Of a stretch of 11,541 nucleotides of DNA, positions 1 to 5,334 are shown one piece after another. This DNA is from an uncultured Bacteroidota bacterium (GTDB lineage Bacteria; Bacteroidota; Bacteroidia; Chitinophagales; Chitinophagaceae): NCBI GenBank assembly GCA_903913355.1, contig CAIWKU010000250.1, positions 1 to 11,541 on the forward strand, read 5' to 3'. Below the pieces are notes generated by a model. It was given only the letters and a program-made list of their open reading frames with translations. It did no database searches and was not told the origin of the DNA. The position numbers were made by a program, and so were the translations under genes. Numbering within the stretch: the first letter of the stretch is position 1; each line of letters opens with the position of its first letter.

Positions 1-399
1 GACTTTACTACCAAAACAGAGGAAGAATTATTATTGCTGGAAGATGTGGGTATCAAGGTAGCAAAGAGTATCCAGCATTTTTTTCAGAATGAACAAAACA
101 TACAGATGTTGGGTGAGTTAAAAGAACTAGGCTTACAACTCCATAACGAAAAGAAAGAGGTATTGGCAGCCGGTGCATTAACAGGAAAAACATTTCTTTT
201 TACGGGCACCCTTGCCAAATTAAAACGCAGCGAAGCCGAAGCCATGGCCGAAGAACAGGGCGGGGTTATTGTAAGTGGCGTTAGTGCCAAATTGAATTAC
301 CTGGTAGTAGGCGAAGATGCTGGAAGTAAACTGGAAAAAGCTAAAAAAATCAACACCATCAAAATTATCACCGAAGACGAATTTCTATCCTTATTTTAA
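1..399 (+). CDS. ligA: NAD-dependent DNA ligase LigA, C-terminal part (5' end outside window)
   Basis: The reading frame is open from base 1 to the TAA at 397-399, so only the last 132 residues are visible. The first 40 or so residues (with LEDVGIKVAKSIQHFF) match the last helix-hairpin-helix repeat of bacterial NAD-dependent ligases, which contacts DNA. From about residue 56 (LTGKTFLFTGTL) to the end there is a BRCT domain, with the usual GG turn after helix 1 (EEQGGVIV) and a typical ending (IITEDEFLSLF). LigA seals nicks in replication and repair by adenylating itself with NAD+; its catalytic lysine domain lies upstream of the window. The order HhH then BRCT at the very C terminus is what separates LigA from other BRCT proteins. 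A TTG at 34 is an internal codon and not the start. Confidence 0.95.
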   Translation, partial: DFTTKTEEELLLLEDVGIKVAKSIQHFFQNEQNIQMLGELKELGLQLHNEKKEVLAAGALTGKTFLFTGTLAKLKRSEAEAMAEEQGGVIVSGVSAKLNYLVVGEDAGSKLEKAKKINTIKIITEDEFLSLF

Positions 400-450
400 A
401 AAAAGTATTCTATACACCTGACTCCATTTTCAAATTTTCAAATTACCACC

Positions 451-1122
451 ATGCTTAGTCCCGCAACACTCAACTTCCTTAAATCATTGAAGAAGAATAA
501 TAGTAAAGAATGGTTTGAGAAAAATCGTAAATCTTACGAATCCGCCAAAGAAGATTTTGCATCCCTGGTTACAAACGTAATTGCCCAATTCGGTAAAAAA
601 GAAGCTGGGATTGCATCGCTTACAGCCAAAGACTGTTTGTTCAGGATTAATAGAGATGTTCGTTTCAGTAAAAACAAAGCGCCTTACAAAACCAATATGG
701 GTGCGAGTATGAAAACAGGCGGAAAAAAATCAAACCTGGCAGGCTATTACCTCCATATCGAACCCGGTGGAAATAGTTTTGTGGGTGGCGGTTGCTATAT
801 GGCAGAGCCGGATCTGGTAAAAAAAATCAGACAGGAAATCGATTATTCCTGGACCGAATTCAGCAAAATCATTAAGAACAAAAAATTTGTATCGCAATAT
901 GGCGATCTGGATAAAGGTGAAGGCATGTCGCTTAGTCGTGAGCCCAAAGGATACGAAAAGGAAAACCCGGCTATTGAATACATTAAATTGAAAAGCTGGA
1001 TCGCTTTTACATCTTTAACGGATGAAGACTTGACCAGTAAGGATATTGAGAAAAAAATAATTGCGGCTTTTGAAACTTTACAACCCATGATCCATTTCCT
1101 GAACAGGGCCTTAGAAGAATAA
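451..1122 (+). CDS. DUF2461 family protein (TIGR02453-like)
   Basis: This 223-residue protein has the full pattern of the DUF2461 family: an N-terminal LxFLxxLxxNNxKEWF segment (residues 8-22), the central motif FRINRDVRFSKNKAPYKTN (about residues 64-82), then YYLHIEPGG and FVGGGCYMAEPDLVKKIR. The family is widespread in bacteria and fungi, about 210-230 residues long, and has no established biochemical function, so none is assigned. There is no signal peptide or membrane segment, so it is probably cytosolic. It starts 51 bases after the ligA stop on the same strand and may be read through from ligA. The ATG at 451 gives an N terminus that begins right at the conserved region. The gap from ligA has a small tandem repeat (caaatttt) and no obvious terminator. 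Confidence 0.88.
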   Translation: MLSPATLNFLKSLKKNNSKEWFEKNRKSYESAKEDFASLVTNVIAQFGKKEAGIASLTAKDCLFRINRDVRFSKNKAPYKTNMGASMKTGGKKSNLAGYYLHIEPGGNSFVGGGCYMAEPDLVKKIRQEIDYSWTEFSKIIKNKKFVSQYGDLDKGEGMSLSREPKGYEKENPAIEYIKLKSWIAFTSLTDEDLTSKDIEKKIIAAFETLQPMIHFLNRALEE

Positions 1123-1145
1123 GCGTGTGCTGGTTGATCCGTTTT

Positions 1146-1181
1146 AAAAAAAATGCCCTGCGTTTCTCAACACAAGGCATT
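1146..1181 (-). terminator. Intrinsic terminator of asd
   Basis: On the minus strand AATGCC (1181-1176) pairs with GGCATT (1157-1152), with TG/CA able to pair further inside, followed by a run of eight T (1153-1146). It starts about 18 bases after the asd stop codon. It lies between convergent asd and the DUF2461 gene. The T run is only on the minus-strand side, so it mainly serves asd. Confidence 0.75.
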
Positions 1182-1199
1182 ACCTTATCACTCACAAAT

Positions 1200-2189
1200 T
1201 TATAGAAGGCCTTTACTCAATAAGTATTCGGCAATCTGTACTGCATTGGTTGCCGCGCCTTTACGAAGATTATCGCTTACAATCCACATATTGAGTGTAT
1301 TGGGCTGTGTTTCATCTCTGCGAAGCCTTCCCACAAAAACTTCATCTTTTTCATGTGCCCATAACGGCATGGGGTATAACTGGCTGGCATCATCATTCTG
1401 AACAATTACACCCGGTGCATTTGACAAAATAGATTTTACTTCAGCGAGGTCAAAATCATTGGCAAACTCAACATTTACACTTTCACTGTGTCCACCAATC
1501 ACAGGTATACGCACAGTAGTTGCCGTTACACGAATAGAGTCATCCTGCATGATTTTATTGGTTTCTTTCACCATTTTCATCTCTTCTTTTGTATAGCCAT
1601 TTTCGAGGAATACATCAATCTGCGGGATTACGTTGAGATCGATAGGGTATTTATAAGCCATCTCTCCTTCAATACCCTTTCTTTCATTGAATAACTGGTC
1701 AACTGCTTTTTTACCTGTGCCTGTTACACTCTGGTACGTACTTACTACTATACGCTTAATCGTATATTTTGCATGCAAAGGTTGTAAGGCCACTACCATC
1801 TGAATAGTAGAGCAATTGGGGTTGGCGATGATATAATCTTCTTTGGTTAATACCGCTGCGTTTACCTCGGGCACCACCAGTTTTTTGGTTGGGTCCATTC
1901 TCCAGGCAGATGAATTGTCAATCACACGAATACCTGCTTCGGCAAATTTAGGCGCCCATTCCAATGAGGTGCTCCCTCCTGCTGAGAAAATAGCTACGGC
2001 AGGTTTGGCAGCAATACCATCATTCATGCTTACCACTTTGTATTTCTTTCCCTTGAACTCTACTTCCTTACCCACTGATTTTTCAGAAGCTACGGGAACA
2101 ATTTCAGTTACGGGAAAATTACGTTCGGCTAAAACCTGCAACATTTTGGTGCCTACTAAGCCGGTGGCACCTACTACGGCTACTTTCAT
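1200..2189 (-). CDS. asd: Aspartate-semialdehyde dehydrogenase
   Basis: The 329-residue protein reduces L-aspartyl-4-phosphate to L-aspartate-4-semialdehyde with NADPH, the branch-point step to lysine (and diaminopimelate for the cell wall), threonine, methionine and isoleucine. It has the N-terminal nucleotide-binding turn GATGLVG (residues 7-13), the catalytic cysteine C126 in NPNCSTIQ, the substrate-binding arginine R227 (TTVRIPV), the catalytic histidine H234 (IGGHSES) and the C-terminal DNLRKGAATNAVQIAE segment. Length and motifs fit the family with no missing residue. The ATG at 2189 puts MKVAVVGATG at the N terminus as expected. The gene stands alone, read leftward, behind an attenuator-like leader (2211-2369) and closed by a terminator at 1146-1181. 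It is the likely target of control by aspartate-family amino acid supply. Confidence 0.97.
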   Translation of the reverse strand: MKVAVVGATGLVGTKMLQVLAERNFPVTEIVPVASEKSVGKEVEFKGKKYKVVSMNDGIAAKPAVAIFSAGGSTSLEWAPKFAEAGIRVIDNSSAWRMDPTKKLVVPEVNAAVLTKEDYIIANPNCSTIQMVVALQPLHAKYTIKRIVVSTYQSVTGTGKKAVDQLFNERKGIEGEMAYKYPIDLNVIPQIDVFLENGYTKEEMKMVKETNKIMQDDSIRVTATTVRIPVIGGHSESVNVEFANDFDLAEVKSILSNAPGVIVQNDDASQLYPMPLWAHEKDEVFVGRLRRDETQPNTLNMWIVSDNLRKGAATNAVQIAEYLLSKGLL

Positions 2190-2210
2190 GCGTTATTTTT
2201 TAAGATGACT

Positions 2211-2246
2211 AAAAAAGAAAAGCCTTCCCGTTCCGGGAAGGCCTCT
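2211..2246 (-). terminator. Terminator hairpin of the asd attenuator
   Basis: On the minus strand GCCTTCCCG (2242-2234) and CGGGAAGGC (2230-2222) form a perfect 9-bp GC-rich stem with a GAA loop. It is followed at once by TTTTCTTTTTT (2221-2211). The stem can extend by AGAG (2246-2243) against the first four T. It ends 21 bases before the asd ATG, and about 173 bases after the stop codon of the upstream kinase gene. That spacing is too far for a normal end-of-gene terminator and right for an attenuator. See the antiterminator and leader peptide entries. Confidence 0.8.
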
Positions 2247-2286
2247 AACTATATTTGATATACAGATATGCAGAGATTCCTTCCCG
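2234..2286 (-). promoter_or_regulatory. Antiterminator stem competing with the asd terminator
   Basis: CGGGAAGG (2286-2279), starting at the base after the leader-peptide stop codon, is perfectly complementary to CCTTCCCG (2241-2234), the 5' arm of the terminator. Just inside, CTCT (2275-2272) pairs with AGAG (2246-2243). The result is a 12-bp interrupted stem that cannot coexist with the terminator. A ribosome sitting on the leader stop would cover the first arm and let the terminator form. A ribosome held on the Lys/Ile codons upstream would leave it free. This is the classic arrangement of ribosome-mediated attenuation. The pairings are seen directly; the mechanism is inferred. Confidence 0.7.
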
Positions 2287-2331
2287 TCAGAGAGGTTTCT
2301 TTATGCACTTTGTATGTTTCACTATTATCAT
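2287..2331 (-). CDS. Putative attenuator leader peptide of asd (14 residues)
   Basis: The minus strand reads ATG ATA ATA GTG AAA CAT ACA AAG TGC ATA AAG AAA CCT CTC TGA, giving MIIVKHTKCIKKPL. Four Lys, three Ile and one Thr are end products of the pathway that asd feeds, and three of them (Ile-Lys-Lys) come together shortly before the stop. The stop codon touches the 5' arm of the antiterminator. The position between a good promoter and a terminator/antiterminator pair, not the composition alone, supports this as a real coding region, because Lys and Ile codons are frequent in AT-rich DNA. The ATG lies only about 7 bases past the end of the predicted -7 element, so the mRNA would have almost no untranslated leader. 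Confidence 0.6.
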   Translation of the reverse strand: MIIVKHTKCIKKPL

Positions 2332-2338
2332 TGCGTTG

Positions 2339-2369
2339 CGAAAATATGACCATTTAAGTTTGATGCAAA
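2339..2369 (-). promoter_or_regulatory. Bacteroidota-type promoter of the asd leader
   Basis: On the minus strand TTTG (2369-2366) is followed after 19 bases by TATTTTCG (2346-2339), one mismatch from the Bacteroidota -7 consensus TAnnTTTG and at the standard distance from the -33 TTTG. Transcription would begin around 2334, just ahead of the leader-peptide ATG. The spacing equals that of the predicted promoter of the TetR gene in this window. Confidence 0.55.
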
Positions 2370-2418
2370 ATATTTTTTATTCCTGCTATCTTTTAGATAA
2401 CTGATGAAAACTATTTTT

Positions 2419-3339
2419 CTACACCAGGTTGATATCAAAATTAACTAATTGCACAAACTCATCCAGTCTCGCAGAGATATCTGCTTTATTGATTTCTCTT
2501 AAACGTGCTGTTCCAAATTTTTCAACACAAAAAGAAGCCATTGCACTACCTACTATAATAGCCGTCTTCATGTTTTCAAAAGAAATATCTTTTGTTCTGG
2601 CTATATGACCAATAAAACCACCGGCAAAGGTATCACCGGCACCGGTTGGATCAAACACGTCTTCTAAAGGCAAAGCGGGTGCAAAGAATACTTTGTCTTC
2701 ATAAAACAATAAAGCACCATGCTCTCCTTTTTTAATGATGAGGTATTTAGGTCCCATTTTCATAATGGTGGCCGCGGCCCTTACCAAAGAAAAATCACCG
2801 CTTAGTTGTCTGGCTTCGCTATCATTTACCATCAGCACATCTACCATTGAAATGGTTTTTTTCAACTCATCCATGGCAATTTCCATCCAGAAATTCATGG
2901 TGTCCATCACGATTAATTTGGGACGGGTTTTCAATTGCTCAATTACACTTCGTTGTACCGCAGGAACCAGATTACCCAACATCAGGAACTCACAATCCTG
3001 GTAACTATCCGGAACAACGGGTTGAAAATTTTCCAACACATTTAACTGGGTATCCAAGGTGTCGCGCGTATTCATATCCATATGATAACGACCACTCCAA
3101 AAGAAAGTTTTTTCATCTTTCTTTATCTGCACTCCTTCCAGCGATACTTTACGATTGGCTAGTTCATCCAGTTCTGATTGGGGGAAATCTCCACCCACCA
3201 CAGATATCTGTTTTACAGGGGTAAAGTTTGAGGCGCACCAGGCTATATAAGTACCTGCACCACCAATAATCCGATCGCTTTTTCCAAATGGGGTTTCAAT
3301 GGCATCAAAGGCCATGGATCCGACAACGACTAAAGACAT
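2419..3339 (-). CDS. PfkB/ribokinase-family sugar kinase
   Basis: The 306-residue protein is a PfkB-family carbohydrate or nucleoside kinase. It transfers the ATP gamma-phosphate to a hydroxyl of a sugar-type substrate in the cytosol. It carries the N-terminal family signature region with the glycine pair GGAGTYIA (residues 26-33) and the C-terminal signature DPTGAGDTFAGGFIG (230-244), where D236 is the expected catalytic base and GAGD forms the anion hole. VNDSEARQL (171-179) is the usual motif ahead of the ATP site. The substrate cannot be read from the sequence: the family includes ribokinase, fructokinase, adenosine kinase and others. It is leftward, with asd downstream on the same strand, but asd has its own promoter and attenuator. 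The 162-base gap upstream is divergent with the TetR gene. No convincing terminator follows it; there is only a weak TATCT/AGATA hairpin at 2387-2399. Confidence 0.88.
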   Translation of the reverse strand: MSLVVVGSMAFDAIETPFGKSDRIIGGAGTYIAWCASNFTPVKQISVVGGDFPQSELDELANRKVSLEGVQIKKDEKTFFWSGRYHMDMNTRDTLDTQLNVLENFQPVVPDSYQDCEFLMLGNLVPAVQRSVIEQLKTRPKLIVMDTMNFWMEIAMDELKKTISMVDVLMVNDSEARQLSGDFSLVRAAATIMKMGPKYLIIKKGEHGALLFYEDKVFFAPALPLEDVFDPTGAGDTFAGGFIGHIARTKDISFENMKTAIIVGSAMASFCVEKFGTARLREINKADISARLDEFVQLVNFDINLV

Positions 3340-3371
3340 AATTAAGGTTTTGTTATCGGAGGGCGAAATTA

Positions 3372-3392
3372 GGGTATTGGGGGGGAAAAGGG
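3372..3392 (+). other. G-quadruplex-forming motif between divergent genes
   Basis: The plus strand reads GGG, TATT, seven G (3379-3385), AAAA, GGG. This satisfies the usual four-tract pattern (loops of 4, 1 and 4 bases). It lies in the gap between the divergently transcribed kinase and TetR genes, within the kinase 5' untranslated region on the template strand. Structure formation is a prediction from base pattern only. Confidence 0.35.
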
Positions 3393-3466
3393 TGGATTGG
3401 AAGGAGGTTTATTTGCGTTACGCGTTTCAAGGGAAACTAACAGTTGTATAATTTTTGAGGCAAAAG

Positions 3467-3497
3467 GTTGCTAACATACGTTAGTTAATTATATTTG
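3467..3497 (+). promoter_or_regulatory. Bacteroidota-type promoter of the TetR gene and paaE
   Basis: GTTG (3467-3470, consensus TTTG) and TATATTTG (3490-3497, a perfect TAnnTTTG) are separated by 19 bases. The ATG of the regulator begins 5 bases after the -7 element, so the message is probably leaderless or nearly so. The operator palindrome at 3471-3484 fills the spacer, which predicts autorepression. Confidence 0.6.
3471..3484. promoter_or_regulatory. Predicted PaaR operator in its own promoter
   Basis: CTAAC-ATAC-GTTAG is a 5-bp inverted repeat with a 4-base spacer. It sits exactly between the -33 and -7 elements of the TetR gene promoter. The same core with longer arms recurs upstream of paaA (10026-10047). 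A CTAAC half-site also occurs at 3437-3441. Two copies at exactly the two paa transcription units make this the likely binding site of the TetR protein encoded next door. Confidence 0.65.
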
Positions 3498-3501
3498 TGT
3501 A

Positions 3502-4098
3502 ATGGCCAGAATTAAAACAGACGATAAAAACCTGTCCCGAAAAGACGTAATTGTTACGAAAGCAGCATCCCTTTTTCGTGAAAAAGGTTTTAAAGCAGCC
3601 AGTATGCGTGATTTGGCTGAAGCGGTGGGTGTGGAAGCCGCCAGTTTGTATAACCATATCAAATCCAAAACCGAATTACTGCATGATCTCTGTTTTAATG
3701 TGGCAAATCGGTTTATGCATAAAATTGATGAGATAGAAGCTGAACCCATCAGTGCTATTGAAAAAATAGAAAAATTACTTCGATTCCATATCACAGAAAT
3801 GATTGAGCATTATGAAGAAGTGTATGTAAGTGATCGGGAATGGAAACACCTGGAAGACCCTTACTTATCTAATTTCCAAAACCAGCGCAGGCTATATCGT
3901 AAACGTTTTGCCGCTATTATTGAAGCCGGTATACGCCAGAAAGAAGTAAAAGAAATTGATGCACCTACTGCTGTTTTAATTATGCTGCACGCGATTACGG
4001 GCATAGAAAGCTGGCACAGATCAACCCAAAAAATCAGTGCCGAAGCATTGGAAGATAATATGATCACCATATTGGTTGGCGGTCTTACCAACCGATAA
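3502..4098 (+). CDS. TetR/AcrR-family regulator, probable PaaR-type repressor of phenylacetate genes
   Basis: This 198-residue protein has an N-terminal TetR DNA-binding domain (about residues 13-58) with helix-turn-helix SMRDLAEAVGVEAASLYNHI (35-54), followed by KSKTELL. The C-terminal two-thirds is helical and would hold the dimer interface and ligand pocket. TetR-type repressors named PaaR control phenylacetate catabolism in Thermus and Corynebacterium and respond to phenylacetyl-CoA. A similar role here is inferred from the 44-base gap to paaE and from a shared palindrome in its own promoter and that of paaABC. By sequence alone it could regulate other acyl-CoA pathways. The start at 3502 fits the HTH position; the promoter -7 element ends 5 bases before it, pointing to a leaderless mRNA. 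Confidence 0.85.
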   Translation: MARIKTDDKNLSRKDVIVTKAASLFREKGFKAASMRDLAEAVGVEAASLYNHIKSKTELLHDLCFNVANRFMHKIDEIEAEPISAIEKIEKLLRFHITEMIEHYEEVYVSDREWKHLEDPYLSNFQNQRRLYRKRFAAIIEAGIRQKEVKEIDAPTAVLIMLHAITGIESWHRSTQKISAEALEDNMITILVGGLTNR

Positions 4099-4142
4099 TT
4101 TTACTGCTACCTACAAAAAGTTCTATCAACAGCAGAAACATC

Positions 4143-5222
4143 ATGTCAATTCACTTTCATTCCTTATTAATAAAAGAAGTTAGAAAAGAAACCCGGGATT
4201 GTGTTTCCATTACTTTTGACATCCCGACAGAGTTATCTGAAATTTTTCAATATAAGCAGGGCCAATACCTTACCCTGCGTGCAAACATACAAGGAGCAGA
4301 GGTTCGCCGATCCTATTCCATTTGCAGTAGCCCTTTAGATAATGAGTTGCGGATAGCGATCAAAAAGACGGAGCAGGGTGTTTTTTCTTCTTACGCAAAT
4401 CAATATCTCAAAAAAGGAGACCGGCTAGACGTAATGCCACCAATAGGCAAATTCTTTACCGAACTGAATCCGGCCCACTCAAAACAATACACCGGATTTG
4501 CTGCAGGCAGTGGTATCACTCCTTTGTTATCCATCATCAAAACTACTTTAGCAACTGAGCAGCAAAGTTCGTTTACCCTGGTATATGGCAATCGCAATCG
4601 TCATTCCATCATTTTTAAAGAGGCGTTGGAAGCTTTAAAAAATAAGTACATAAACAGGTTCAGCATTATCTATATTTTATCAAGGGAAAAAACAGATGCG
4701 GCCATTAATTTCGGAAGAATAGATGCGGAAAAATGTAAACTACTTGGTGAAAAAAATATAGATATTTCGGGTACAGATGCATTCTTCTTATGTGGCCCTG
4801 ATGAAATGATTTTCTCTGTTAAGGATGAATTGGAAAAATCCGGGGTTGACAAAAAGAAAATTCATTTTGAATTATTTACTACTCCGGATCAGCAGAAAAA
4901 GAATTTTGCCAAAAAAGATTCGGTTGAAAAAAATGAAGCGAAAAGTAAAGTAACCATCCGGCTGGATGGAGTATCTTTTGATTTTGATCTGGGGTTTGAT
5001 GGACCAGCCATTCTTGATGCCGCATTAGAACAGGGAGCCGATCTGCCCTATGCCTGTAAAGGCGGGGTTTGTTGTACCTGTCGAGCAAAATTAATAGCAG
5101 GTGAAGTGGACATGGATGTGAATTATGGACTGGAACCGGAAGAAATAGAACAGGGTTTTATCCTTACCTGTCAATCACATCCCCGAACAGAAAAGATTAT
5201 AGTTGACTTTGACAGTAAATAA
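4143..5222 (+). CDS. paaE: Phenylacetyl-CoA epoxidase reductase subunit PaaE
   Basis: The 359-residue protein passes electrons from NAD(P)H through FAD and a [2Fe-2S] cluster to the diiron oxygenase PaaA. Domains in order: a ferredoxin-reductase FAD-binding barrel (about 1-105) with the RRSYSIC motif (55-61); an NAD(P)-binding domain (about 110-245) with GFAAGSGITPLLS (118-130) and FFLCGPDEMI (214-223); a Lys-rich linker (about 247-268); and a plant-type ferredoxin domain (about 269-355) with cluster cysteines C305, C310, C313 and C343 (CxxxxCxxC...C). This fused order is that of PaaE/PaaK. It follows the TetR gene by 44 bases and is likely co-transcribed with it. It lies about 4.9 kb from paaABC, although epoxidase genes often form one operon. 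Other oxygenase reductases have the same architecture, so the neighbourhood matters for the assignment. Confidence 0.9.
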   Translation: MSIHFHSLLIKEVRKETRDCVSITFDIPTELSEIFQYKQGQYLTLRANIQGAEVRRSYSICSSPLDNELRIAIKKTEQGVFSSYANQYLKKGDRLDVMPPIGKFFTELNPAHSKQYTGFAAGSGITPLLSIIKTTLATEQQSSFTLVYGNRNRHSIIFKEALEALKNKYINRFSIIYILSREKTDAAINFGRIDAEKCKLLGEKNIDISGTDAFFLCGPDEMIFSVKDELEKSGVDKKKIHFELFTTPDQQKKNFAKKDSVEKNEAKSKVTIRLDGVSFDFDLGFDGPAILDAALEQGADLPYACKGGVCCTCRAKLIAGEVDMDVNYGLEPEEIEQGFILTCQSHPRTEKIIVDFDSK

Positions 5223-5239
5223 AAATCACCGCAGGTAGT

Positions 5240-5294
5240 AAAAAAGCAAATAGTAAACAGCCTGAATTTTCTTGGCTTACTATTTGCTTTCTTT
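5240..5294. terminator. Bidirectional terminator between paaE and nrdA
   Basis: The arms begin at 5246 (GCAAATAGTAA) and end at 5287 (TTACTATTTGC), an 11-bp perfect inverted repeat. It continues inward with GCC/GGC after a 3-base bulge. It is followed by TTTCTTT on the plus strand, and on the minus strand by six T (complement of 5245-5240). It sits between the convergent ends of paaE and nrdA and can serve both. Confidence 0.85.
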
Positions 5295-5334
5295 ACTCTC
5301 TACAGTGAAACAATAAAAGAGATTTCAGATATCA

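Noticed and set aside
1843..2208. Long open frame on the plus strand opposite asd
   Set aside because: It is antisense to the well-conserved N-terminal half of Asd, matches no family I recognise, and its composition follows from the asd codons.
2222..2242. The GC-rich hairpin read as a simple terminator for the upstream kinase gene
   Set aside because: It lies about 177 bases past the kinase stop and 21-33 bases before the asd ATG, and its 5' arm pairs perfectly with a second upstream segment after a small reading frame. An attenuator explains more. Some role in stopping kinase readthrough is still possible.
2190..2418. Lysine or SAM riboswitch upstream of asd
   Set aside because: I looked for the conserved core blocks of these aptamers and did not see them; the leader is also short for a lysine riboswitch.
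2847..3224. 125-codon open frame on the plus strand opposite the sugar kinase
   Set aside because: It is a shadow of the kinase gene, with no recognisable domain and no plausible start context.
3502..4098. Reading the TetR protein as a drug-efflux regulator
   Set aside because: No efflux gene is nearby; the gene is joined to paaE and its promoter palindrome recurs at paaA.
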